A DNA stretch of 64,000 nucleotides, from assembly GCA_020633295.1 (NCBI GenBank), contig JACKDW010000018.1, forward strand, positions 1-64,000. Reading direction: 5' to 3'. Shown piece by piece: positions 56,950 to 64,000 of this stretch. The number at the start of each line of letters is the position of its first letter. The stretch's first letter is position 1. The stretch is from Myxococcales bacterium. Lineage in GTDB: Bacteria > Myxococcota_A > Polyangia > Nannocystales > Nannocystaceae. The position numbers and the translations under genes were made by a program. The notes beneath the pieces were generated by a model. That model was not told the origin of the DNA. It ran no database searches and worked only from the letters and a program-made list of their open reading frames with translations.

Positions 56950-57378
56950 CTAGTTCGCGGCCTCCGCTCGCTTCTTCAGGCCGTCGACGAACTCCTGAAA
57001 CGGCTCCGTCATGTCGGGCAGCGAGCGCGCGATGAACACGAGCATCGGCCCGCTGAAGACCTCGCGCAGCGTGAACTGGACGCCCCCGCCGGTCTCGGAC
57101 AGCGAGAAGGTGCGCTCGCCCTTGAACAGCCCGAGCGGCATGCCGCCCGTCCAGGCCATCTTCTTGTTGGGGACGAACTCGCTGACCTTCACCGGGAACG
57201 CGCGCCCCGGCGCGAGCTTGGTGAACGCCTTGATCTTCTGCCCCGGCGCGATCGTGCCCTCGATCCGCTCGCAGTACGGGTCCCACTCGGGGTACTTGCT
57301 GCCGTCGGTGAGGATCGACCAGATGGTCTCGGGCGCCGCGTTAATGGTGGTGGTGGCCTTGAATTCTTTCTCGGGCAT
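56950..57378 (-). CDS. SRPBCC (START-like) domain protein
   Basis: 142 residues. FKATTTINAAPETIWSILTDGSKYPEWDPYCERIEG is the signature start of the polyketide cyclase/SRPBCC fold, followed by KLAPGRAFPVKVSEFVPNKKMAWTGGMPLGLFKGERTFSLSETGGGVQFTLREVFSGP. Such proteins hold a hydrophobic ligand in a helix-grip cavity. ATG at 57378. No partner gene nearby; ligand unknown. Confidence 0.85.
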   Translation of the reverse strand: MPEKEFKATTTINAAPETIWSILTDGSKYPEWDPYCERIEGTIAPGQKIKAFTKLAPGRAFPVKVSEFVPNKKMAWTGGMPLGLFKGERTFSLSETGGGVQFTLREVFSGPMLVFIARSLPDMTEPFQEFVDGLKKRAEAAN

Positions 57379-58118
57379 GACTCTCCGTGTCCGCGTCGTC
57401 ATCCTACCCGAGGGACGTCGCCGGGCGAAGGTCCGACGTGCATCACCGGCCGCGGAAGTCAGCATATGCGGCCCATCGCGCCCGTTCGCGTCCGCCCGCG
57501 CGCAGCTCCGGCGCAGGCGATCGTCGCTACCTACGTCAGCGCGGCAGGCCCACCGGAGTACGCGTCGTGGATGAGCGCGACCACGCGACCACGCGACCAC
57601 GCGACCACGCGACCACGCGAGCTGCTGCGTGGCGGCGCCGGCGCTCGTGCTCACCGACCGCGCGCGCACGATGGGCGGATTGAACGATCGACGGTCAGGC
57701 GCTGAAACACGATCGCGGCACCGCGTGTCGCACCATCGAACGCGCGCTGGATCGCGGATAACGTGAATTACGTTTAGAAGCGAGAGTGGCGAGATTGCGC
57801 GGGAGTAATCAGCGCAGATTGGCGAGCGCGGTAGGGCCCGCGCGGCGAGGACCGCGCGGCCGAGCACGGCGCCCGCGAACGCCCGCGCGGAGCCCCCGAA
57901 ACCGACGCTACCGCGGTGTTCGGCTGACGAGCGCGCGCGAGGGCGCGACCGCGCTCGGCGGCGGAACGAGCTCGGCGCGCGTGCTGCTATCTCCGCCAAT
58001 TGTCGACACTTGGATACACGAAAGTATTTCGATTGATAACGCAAAGAGTACGCCGAGAGAACGTGGCGTGCGCGCGCGTCGCTGCTATCGTCATGGCCGG
58101 TTGGAGGTGAAAACTGCT
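57379..58118. other. Large gene-poor spacer
   Basis: 740 bp upstream of a lipoprotein gene. Contains an 8-bp tandem repeat (GCGACCAC, five exact copies at 57577-57616) and an AT-rich patch at 57980-58050. I see no convincing gene. Confidence 0.5.
57577..57616. repeat. GCGACCAC 8-bp tandem repeat
   Basis: Five perfect copies in a non-coding spacer. Confidence 0.85.
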
Positions 58119-59243
58119 ATGAATCTCTCGAAGAGAATGTGGGTCGTCTGCGGCGCGTTTTTGCTGGTCTCCGCAGGGTGGGGTTGTGACAGCGAGGAGC
58201 CGGAGTCGCCGCGACTCGATGACGTCGTCGAGACCGCGCTCGACGACGAGGACATCGGCCTCGTGACGGCGTTCGAGCAGATCCAGGCGGAGATCGCGTC
58301 GAGGTCCGAGATCGGCGGCGCGCTCGCGGTCGACCTCGCCGCAGTCGAGGCGCGGCTGCTCGAGGCCGAGGCGCGCGCGAAGGTCTCGCTGCGCGCCGGC
58401 AAGGGCAAGGGGGCGAACCGCGTGGGCTTGATCTCCATGGATCTCGATCTCCTGGCGGGCGGTCGCGAGCTCGTGATCCGTGAGCAGAGCATGTGCGACG
58501 GCTGGGCCAAGACGTGGTTCTGGTACAACCGAAAGCTCGGCAAGGTCTACCAGTTCACGTACTTCGACGGCCTGCCGTATCGGCCGACGTTGGCGTACGA
58601 GTACAACCCGTCGACGCCCTACAACACGTACCCAGATTCCGTCGAGGACGGTAAATGGCAGCAGTGGATCGTCGGTCGATTCCTCACGCAGACCAGCACG
58701 TTCTGGTATGACGGATCGAGCCTCGACCTGATCGGGAACGAGCACGAGCTGAACGGGCCGCCGCCCGCGGACGCGATCCCCGTCGACATCCCGGTCCTGC
58801 AGATGGTCTGCAGCCCGCTGTTCGAACCCGACCCCGACTCGCTCCAGGTGCTGAACATCAACGAGTGGGACTATCACCAGATGATCGACGCGGCCGGCCG
58901 GGGCGGGACCTTCGCGACCTCGGTGCCGACGAGCCTCGGGCCCGACGGCCAGCTCTCCCCGTACTACATCGAGGGCGGCCTGCCGGTCGAGCTGGCCATG
59001 GACTTCGACGATGTCCTCGACGATCTCGAGGCGGGGGAGCTCGACCCCAACCTCGGCAACCTCGGGGTGGCCACGAGCCTCGAGCCGGATCCGAAGCCGG
59101 CGAACCTGGCCTCGATCGACAACCTCATGATCAGCTGGGGCAACGTCCTGTACCCCAACCCGGCGCTCGGGCTCCCGCCTGACTTCTCCGAATTCGGCGA
59201 GTGCGGGACCTTCCAGCTGCCGGACCCGTACCCCGGGCTGTGA
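58119..59243 (+). CDS. Hypothetical lipoprotein
   Basis: 374 residues. ATG at 58119 with GGAGGTGA upstream. Signal peptide MNLSKRMWVVCGAFLLVSAGWGC with lipobox-like GWGC. Mature region: acidic helical stretch (DDVVETALDDEDIGLVTAFEQIQAEIASRSEIGGALAVDLAAVEARLLEAEARAK), a Trp/Tyr-rich middle (WAKTWFWYNRKLGKVYQFTYFDGLPYRPTLAYEY) and a beta-like end (YYIEGGLPVELAMDFDDVLDDLEAGELDPNLGNLG). Family not recognised. Followed by a spacer with an operator-like dyad. Confidence 0.75.
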   Translation: MNLSKRMWVVCGAFLLVSAGWGCDSEEPESPRLDDVVETALDDEDIGLVTAFEQIQAEIASRSEIGGALAVDLAAVEARLLEAEARAKVSLRAGKGKGANRVGLISMDLDLLAGGRELVIREQSMCDGWAKTWFWYNRKLGKVYQFTYFDGLPYRPTLAYEYNPSTPYNTYPDSVEDGKWQQWIVGRFLTQTSTFWYDGSSLDLIGNEHELNGPPPADAIPVDIPVLQMVCSPLFEPDPDSLQVLNINEWDYHQMIDAAGRGGTFATSVPTSLGPDGQLSPYYIEGGLPVELAMDFDDVLDDLEAGELDPNLGNLGVATSLEPDPKPANLASIDNLMISWGNVLYPNPALGLPPDFSEFGECGTFQLPDPYPGL

Positions 59244-59640
59244 TCGCGGGGTCGACGTCGCGCGGCCGCCTCGCGCCGCGCGGCGCGAGCGAGCGATTCG
59301 TTCGCGGGCTCGCGCGCGGGGTCGTAAAAACTTGCGCGGCGGATTCGTCCGCGGCGCGCCGCAGCGGCTGTGGTCGCGCGCTCATGACAGGTCGAAGCTG
59401 GTACAGTCGAGCGCGACTGGTTCTCGCGGTGTCTGTGCGTGACGAATGCTCAACCGAGGTTCGGACCTCGTCTTCGCCGCGCGTGATCGATGTCGTGGCG
59501 GGGGCGCGAGCCGCCGACCGCGTCCGGGGCGCGTTGTCTTATGTCTCGTTGGACATAAATGATGATGTGGCCGTCGAGGGGCGCGGGCCGGAGCTCCGCG
59601 CCGAGGCGCGCGTCGACCGCGGGGCGCTCGAGGGGGGCGC
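59244..59640. other. Spacer with TTATGTC dyad
   Basis: 397 bp between the lipoprotein and an AhpD-like gene. A coding-like tail (VAVEGRGPELRAEARVDRGALEGGA) reaches a stop overlapping the next GTG start, but I cannot assign its start. The dyad at 59539-59558 is described separately. Confidence 0.4.
59539..59558. promoter_or_regulatory. TTATGTC-TCGTTG-GACATAA operator-like dyad
   Basis: Perfect 7-bp arms with a 6-nt centre, about 80 bp upstream of the AhpD-like start. AT-richer than its surroundings. It looks like a TetR-type operator; its cognate regulator is not in view. Confidence 0.5.
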
Positions 59641-60306
59641 GTGAGCGAGCAGCCCCGCGCGCTGAGCCTGCTCGAGCGCGTCTTCACGCGCTCGCTGGTC
59701 GCGGTGATGAGCCGCTACATCGGCCCGAAGAACGAGCACGACAAGGCCGTCGCCGACGAGTTCGTGCGGACCATGGGGCTGCGGGGCTTCTTCCGCTACA
59801 TGAAGTTCGTCGGCGCGTTCGTCAGCGCCGTCGAGCCGGTCTTCGGCGCGGCCAACACCCAGACGCTCATCGGCCTCGCGTCGCTGATCGGCGGCTGCGG
59901 CTACTGCGGGTACGGCCACACGCTCGCGGGCGCGCTGCTGCGCTTCAAGGAGACCGACGAGCTGCACCCCGTGCACCCGCACTCGATCGCCGCGCTCTTC
60001 GAGCTCGAGGATCACGACGTCATCGAGCGGCTCGACCAGCTGCTGCGCGAGCCCGGCTACGAGGACCTGCGCCGCCAGGCCAACAGGATGTACAGGATCT
60101 TCCTCCAAGAGCTCGAGCCCGCCACCGAGGAGGACGAGCTGCTCGGGCAGATCGTGGAGTTCTGGATGTGGACGGTCGAGTGCTCGATCGTCGAGGGCGT
60201 ACGCATCGCGCCCGAGGAGGCGACCTCGCCGCACCCGGTCGGCGCCGACAAGGCGCTCGTCCAGCGCTACGAGGCGGCCCGCGCCGCGGAGCGATCGACG
60301 GGGTGA
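59641..60306 (+). CDS. AhpD-like/CMD-related protein
   Basis: 221 residues; GTG at 59641 overlaps an upstream stop. The key segment GGCGYCGYGH (Cys-x2-Cys followed by His three residues later) is the redox/catalytic site of AhpD and carboxymuconolactone-decarboxylase relatives. The rest is helical (LIGGCGYCGYGHTLAGALLRF, YEDLRRQANRMYRIFLQELEP). The N-terminus is an extra ~60-residue helical extension compared with short AhpD. Redox or hydrolase partner unknown. A putative operator lies upstream. Confidence 0.72.
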   Translation: MSEQPRALSLLERVFTRSLVAVMSRYIGPKNEHDKAVADEFVRTMGLRGFFRYMKFVGAFVSAVEPVFGAANTQTLIGLASLIGGCGYCGYGHTLAGALLRFKETDELHPVHPHSIAALFELEDHDVIERLDQLLREPGYEDLRRQANRMYRIFLQELEPATEEDELLGQIVEFWMWTVECSIVEGVRIAPEEATSPHPVGADKALVQRYEAARAAERSTG

Positions 60307-60377
60307 GTCGCGCGCCGTCGCGCGTGGCGGTGATGACGCGGAGTCGCCCGTGACGCCGGCGCGGCCGCGGAGCTTGT

Positions 60378-61928
60378 ATGCTCGCCGGCACGATGATCGT
60401 CCCGCTGTGTCTCGGTGATTTCCTGCGCAGGGCCGCGCTCGTCTACGGCGAGCGGGTCGCCGTCGTCGATGAGCACGAGCAGCCAGCGGCGCCGCTCGAG
60501 CCCATGACCTACGCCCAGCTCGCCGCGCTCGCGCGCGCCCAGGCGGCGGGGCTCGATCGCCTCGGCGTCGGCGAGGGCGACCGCGTGGCGATCGTCTCGC
60601 ACAACAGCGCGCGCCTGCTGACCGCGTTCTTCGGCGTGTCGGGCTACGGGCGCGTGCTCGTGCCGATCAACTTCCGGCTCAACGCGCGCGAGATCGCGTA
60701 CATCGTCGAGCACAGCGGCGCGTCGATGCTGCTGGTCGACCCGTCGCTCGACGAGGCGCTCGCGAGCGTCCAGTGCGAGCGTCGCTTCGTGCTCGGGCGC
60801 GAGAGCGACGCGCTGCTGTACGCCCACGACGTCGCGCCGCGCCCGTGGACGCCGCGCGAGGACGCGTCCGCGACCATCAACTACACGAGCGGCACGACCG
60901 CGCGGCCCAAGGGCGTCGAGATGACGCACCGCAGCCTGTGGCTCAACGCGACGGTGTTCGGCCTGCACGTCGGCGTCTCCGATCGGGATGTCTACTTGCA
61001 CACCCTGCCGATGTTCCACTGCAACGGCTGGGGTATGCCGTTCGCGCTCACGGGGGTGGGCGCGCGGCACATCGTGCTGCGCAAGGTCGACGGCGCCGAG
61101 ATCCTGCGGCGCGTGCAGGCGCACGGCGTGACGCTGATGTGCGGCGCGCCGGCCGTGGTGAACGCGGTGCTCGAGGCCGCGCGCCGCTGGGACGGCCCGA
61201 TCCCCGGGGCCGGGCGCGTGCGCGTCGTCGTCGCCGGCGCGCCCCCGCCGACGCGGACGATCGAGCGCGTCGAGACCGAGCTCGGCTGGGAGTTCATCCA
61301 GATCTACGGCCTGACCGAGACGGCGCCGCTGCTGACGATCAACCGCGCGCGCGCCGAGTGGGACGCGCTGACGCCCGGCGAGCGGGCCCAGAAGCTCGTC
61401 CGCGCGGGCGTGCCCGCGCTCGGCGTCGAGGTCACGACCTCGGCCGGCGGCGAGCTGCTGGCCCGCGGCAACGTGGTGCTGCGGCAGTACTGGGATGATC
61501 CGGAGGCGACCTCGGCGGCGCTCGAGGGCGGGTGGTTTCACACCGGCGACGGCGGCTTTATCGACGACGAGGCGCACGTCAACATCACCGATCGCAAGAA
61601 AGACGTGATCATCTCGGGCGGCGAGAACGTCTCGTCGATCGAGATCGAGGACGTGCTCTTCTCGCACCCCGACGTCGCCGAGGTCGCGGTCATCGGCGTG
61701 CCCGACGAGAAGTGGGGCGAGACGGTCAAGGCGCTCGTCGTGCTGGCCGAGGGCAGCGCGGCCGACGAGCGCGCGCTGATCGAGTTCTGCCGCGAACGCC
61801 TCGCGCACTACAAGTGCCCGACCTCCGTCGAGCTGCGCGACTCCCTGCCGCGCACGGCGACCGGCAAGCTGCAGAAGTTCAAGCTCCGCGAGCCCTACTG
61901 GGCTGGTCGCGCGCGCAAGGTCAACTGA
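60378..61928 (+). CDS. Acyl-CoA synthetase (ANL family)
   Basis: 516 residues. A3 core NYTSGTTARPKGVEMTHRS (around residue 168), PMFHCNGWGMPF, AGAPPPTRTIERVE..., IYGLTETAP, GWFHTGDGGFIDDEAHVNITDRKKDVIISGGENVSSIEIE and the C-terminal Lys region PRTATGKLQKFKLRE. This is a complete adenylating enzyme of the fatty-acid/propionyl-CoA synthetase type that makes acyl-CoA from a carboxylic acid. ATG at 60378 has GGAG upstream. Cytosolic; substrate chain unknown. Not adjacent to the split FAAL. Confidence 0.88.
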   Translation: MLAGTMIVPLCLGDFLRRAALVYGERVAVVDEHEQPAAPLEPMTYAQLAALARAQAAGLDRLGVGEGDRVAIVSHNSARLLTAFFGVSGYGRVLVPINFRLNAREIAYIVEHSGASMLLVDPSLDEALASVQCERRFVLGRESDALLYAHDVAPRPWTPREDASATINYTSGTTARPKGVEMTHRSLWLNATVFGLHVGVSDRDVYLHTLPMFHCNGWGMPFALTGVGARHIVLRKVDGAEILRRVQAHGVTLMCGAPAVVNAVLEAARRWDGPIPGAGRVRVVVAGAPPPTRTIERVETELGWEFIQIYGLTETAPLLTINRARAEWDALTPGERAQKLVRAGVPALGVEVTTSAGGELLARGNVVLRQYWDDPEATSAALEGGWFHTGDGGFIDDEAHVNITDRKKDVIISGGENVSSIEIEDVLFSHPDVAEVAVIGVPDEKWGETVKALVVLAEGSAADERALIEFCRERLAHYKCPTSVELRDSLPRTATGKLQKFKLREPYWAGRARKVN

Positions 61929-61944
61929 CCCGCTCGCCCGACGA

Positions 61945-62769
61945 TCACGGCAGCGTAAACGGCGACGCGCCCTCGCTCTCGCGGGCGCCCGGGGTCTCGC
62001 AGGGATCCTCGTCGACATCGGGATCGCGCGGGCACGCGCCCGGCTTGATCGCGGCGAGGCGCGCGGCGTCCCATCGCTCGAGCGACGCGCGGAAGCACGG
62101 CGTGCAGTCCATGGACTCGAACGCGCTCTCGACCATGAGCCGCACGACCACGCCGGCGCGGCGATCCCCGAACAGCGAGTGCAGCTGCACCGTCGCGGCG
62201 TCGCCCGCGTGCTCCTCGGCGTCTTCCTCCACGTCCTCGTCCGCGTCCTCGGCGTCCTCGTCCTCGGCGTCCTCGGCGTCCGCTTCCGCCGCTGCGGGCG
62301 CGTCGGGGGGGAGGCGCTCCAGCGCTCGCCACGAGCGTCGCGCGAGCTGCTCGTTGAGCGCGCGCGCGCGACCCTCGGCGTCGGCGAGCGCCGCCGGGCA
62401 GTCGCGTTCGGGATCGAGCTCCTCGCGATCGACCAGCACCGGGTCGACGCGCGCGGTCTGATCAGCGACCGCCATCCATTGCAGGCCGATCCCGCCCGGA
62501 CTCGATCCGTGGGCGCGATGGTTGGCGAGCGGCACCACGACCGTCGCGCCGTCGCTCGAGATCGCCGGGAACCCCTCGGCCACGACCGCCGGGCAGCCGT
62601 CGCCGTCGCGCGAGACGGTGAAGCGGGGGGGCGGCTGGGCCGGCGACGCGTCGTCTTCGGTCGCGGGCGCGTCGACGCGCGCGTCGTCCTTGGGCGACTC
62701 CGTGGACGTCGGGGACGAGGAGCACGCGAGCAGCAGCGCCAGCGCGCAGCAGGTCATCGCGCGGATCAT
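61945..62769 (-). CDS. Hypothetical lipoprotein with Glu/Asp/Ala repeat
   Basis: 274 residues. ATG at 62769. Signal peptide AMTCCALALLLACSS (lipobox LLAC), then a Pro/Ala/Asp-rich linker and a beta-like domain (VSRDGDGCPAVVAEGFPAISSDGATVVVPLANHRAHG). Residues ~165-200 are an acidic Glu/Asp/Ala repeat (AEDAEDEDAEDADEDVEEDAEE). A late CTPC motif (ESMDCTPCFRAS) may form a disulfide. Family not recognised. Confidence 0.7.
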   Translation of the reverse strand: MIRAMTCCALALLLACSSSPTSTESPKDDARVDAPATEDDASPAQPPPRFTVSRDGDGCPAVVAEGFPAISSDGATVVVPLANHRAHGSSPGGIGLQWMAVADQTARVDPVLVDREELDPERDCPAALADAEGRARALNEQLARRSWRALERLPPDAPAAAEADAEDAEDEDAEDADEDVEEDAEEHAGDAATVQLHSLFGDRRAGVVVRLMVESAFESMDCTPCFRASLERWDAARLAAIKPGACPRDPDVDEDPCETPGARESEGASPFTLP

Positions 62770-62882
62770 CGAGCAGGCTACGCGCCGGCGCGCGGGCGTA
62801 TTTCGCTCGCGGGTCACCCGGGGAGTGTGCCACGGAGCGGGCGCCGCGATCCGTTCGCGCGGGAGTCTGCTAGCGTCGCGAC

Positions 62883-63209
62883 GTGCACCCGCGCTGGCAG
62901 CCAGGCCGCCAAGGGACCGGCTACTGGAAGCTGCGGCTGCTCGCGCTGCGGCGGCTCGACCTCTACCTGCTGCGCTTCCCGCCGGGCTCGCGCGTGCCCG
63001 CGCATCGCGACGCCGTGCCCGAGGGGCGACACCTGCGGCTCAACCTCGTGCTCGTCCCTGCCCGACGCGGCGGCGAGTTCCGCTGCCCCGCGGCGCTGAT
63101 CGATCGCCCGCGGATCAAGCTGTTCCGCTCGGACCTGCACGCGCACGAGGTCACGCCGGTCGAGGAGGGCACGCGCTGGGTGCTCTCGTGCGGGCTGCTG
63201 CTGCCGTAG
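62883..63209 (+). CDS. Small 2OG-Fe(II) oxygenase-like protein
   Basis: 108 residues; GTG at 62883. Despite its size it shows Fe/2OG-dioxygenase signs: HRD (RVPAHRDAV), a later His (DLHAHEVTPVE) and a C-terminal Arg (GTRWVLSCG), on a short beta core LDLYLLRFPPGSRVPAHRDAVPEGRHLRLNLVLVPA. Typical family members are 200 or more residues, so this is either a minimal jelly roll or a non-enzymatic relative. Substrate unknown. 49 bp upstream of the HAD phosphatase, same strand. Confidence 0.6.
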   Translation: MHPRWQPGRQGTGYWKLRLLALRRLDLYLLRFPPGSRVPAHRDAVPEGRHLRLNLVLVPARRGGEFRCPAALIDRPRIKLFRSDLHAHEVTPVEEGTRWVLSCGLLLP

Positions 63210-63257
63210 GACCGCGTCGTCGACGCGTCGCGCCGGGTCGCGTAGGGTACCCGGGAC

Positions 63258-63923
63258 ATGTCCCCGCGGGCGATCATCTTTGATCTCGACGGCACGCTGG
63301 TCGACACGCTCGCGCCGATCGCCCGGGCGATGAACGAGGTGCTCGCGGGCGCCGGGCTGCCGACCCACCCGATCGCGGCGTACCGTCGGTTCATCGGCGA
63401 CGGCGTCGCGGCGCTGGTCGAGCGGGCCGCGGGCGTCGGGTCGGGGCCGCGGCATGAGGCCATGATCGAGGCGTTTCGCGGGCGCGCCGTCGAGCTGCAG
63501 CTCGACCCGCGCATCGTGTTCCCCGGCGTGCTCCCGCTGCTCGACGCGCTGCGTGAGCGCGGGCTCCCGCGCGCCGTGCTGAGCAACAAGCCGCACGCCG
63601 ACACCGTTCGCGTCGTCGAGCGCGCGCTCCCGCGCGCCGGCTTCACCCGCGTCCTCGGGCACCGGCCGGGCGCGCCGCCCAAGCCCGATCCGTCCTCGGC
63701 GCTCGAGCTGGCGCGCGCGCTCGACGTCGCGCCCGCGCGCTGCGTGCTGGTGGGGGACAGCGAGACCGACATGCGCACGGCGAGCGCGGCCGGGATGATC
63801 GGGGTGGGCGTCGCGTGGGGGATGCACGCGCCGGATCGCGTGCGGGCCGCGGGCGCGGTCGCGGTGCTCTCGCGGCCGGCCGAGCTCCTGGAGCTCCTCG
63901 AGTCGAGCTCCTCGATCTCCTAG
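63258..63923 (+). CDS. gph: Phosphoglycolate-phosphatase-like HAD hydrolase
   Basis: 221 residues. HAD motif I FDLDGTLVDT (catalytic Asp), motif II VLSNKP, motif III K (PPKPDPSS) and motif IV VGDSETDMRTA are all present, with the cap domain after motif I, matching Gph-type phosphoglycolate phosphatase (subfamily IA). ATG at 63258. Role: removes phosphate from phosphoglycolate or a similar small phosphoester; a cytosolic housekeeping function. Confidence 0.85.
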   Translation: MSPRAIIFDLDGTLVDTLAPIARAMNEVLAGAGLPTHPIAAYRRFIGDGVAALVERAAGVGSGPRHEAMIEAFRGRAVELQLDPRIVFPGVLPLLDALRERGLPRAVLSNKPHADTVRVVERALPRAGFTRVLGHRPGAPPKPDPSSALELARALDVAPARCVLVGDSETDMRTASAAGMIGVGVAWGMHAPDRVRAAGAVAVLSRPAELLELLESSSSIS

Positions 63924-64000
63924 AACGCTGCGAGTTTCTGAGAGACCGCGAGACCGGGCTGAATCGATGTTCGCGGCCGTCGCCCGCCCGGCGCTCGCCT

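Overview
The window is very GC-rich, apparently single-chromosome DNA from a myxobacterium, most likely a Nannocystaceae-type (Nannocystis/Enhygromyxa-like) member of the Myxococcota. The call is inferred from gene content: many lipoproteins with long Ser/Thr/Gly/Asp linkers right after a lipobox, FG-GAP/VCBS and IgGFc-binding-type surface proteins, a MYXO-CTERM-like tail, a TIGR02996 domain, an HTTM protein, and a large hybrid two-component sensor. I see no rRNA, tRNA, CRISPR array, transposase, integrase or prophage gene.

Layout. 0.3-14.8 kb: an Asp-repeat protein, an FAD oxidoreductase, an FG-GAP lipoprotein, a WD40-like protein, an orphan Eco57I-type adenine methylase, an LigB/YgiD extradiol dioxygenase with a Tat leader, an HTTM membrane protein and a lipoprotein. 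15.0-19.1 kb: a tight three-gene operon of TetR-type regulator, rifampicin-phosphotransferase-like ATP/His-domain enzyme and short permease. 19.1-26.3 kb: a TonB-dependent receptor, an Lnt-like nitrilase-fold acyltransferase, a frameshifted MurE-like Mur ligase and an Asp-Gly-repeat lipoprotein.

26.5-48.0 kb is the most unusual part. Two Rieske oxygenases are followed upstream by a minus-strand operon: cupin_8/JmjC fused to a WS/DGAT-like acyltransferase, a second cupin_8/JmjC protein, a sulfotransferase, and a FAAL-ACP-thioester reductase-diiron synthase. The synthase is cut in two by a 4,646-bp block (three envelope-protein genes) bounded by exact 15-bp direct repeats. Removing the block in silico restores one 1,397-codon reading frame. 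A hybrid two-component sensor with an AraC-type DNA-binding end is transcribed divergently, and 68-bp tandem repeats lie in the shared upstream region. Together these look like a lipid-type biosynthetic locus (acyl activation, oxidation, reductive release, sulfation, acyl transfer) with its own regulator; the product is unknown.

48.0-64.0 kb: an esterase lipoprotein, an amidohydrolase, a class III adenylyl cyclase, a GNAT acetyltransferase, a frameshifted YkgJ-like Cys-cluster protein, an RNA-polymerase beta'-clamp-like protein fused to TIGR02996, a PlsC-type acyltransferase, a YpsA/SLOG protein, an SRPBCC protein, lipoproteins, an AhpD-like protein, an acyl-CoA synthetase, a mini 2OG-oxygenase-like protein and a phosphoglycolate-phosphatase-like HAD enzyme.

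Several genes carry isolated single-base-deletion-type frameshifts (MurE-like, YkgJ-like), so some breaks may be sequencing or assembly errors rather than biology.
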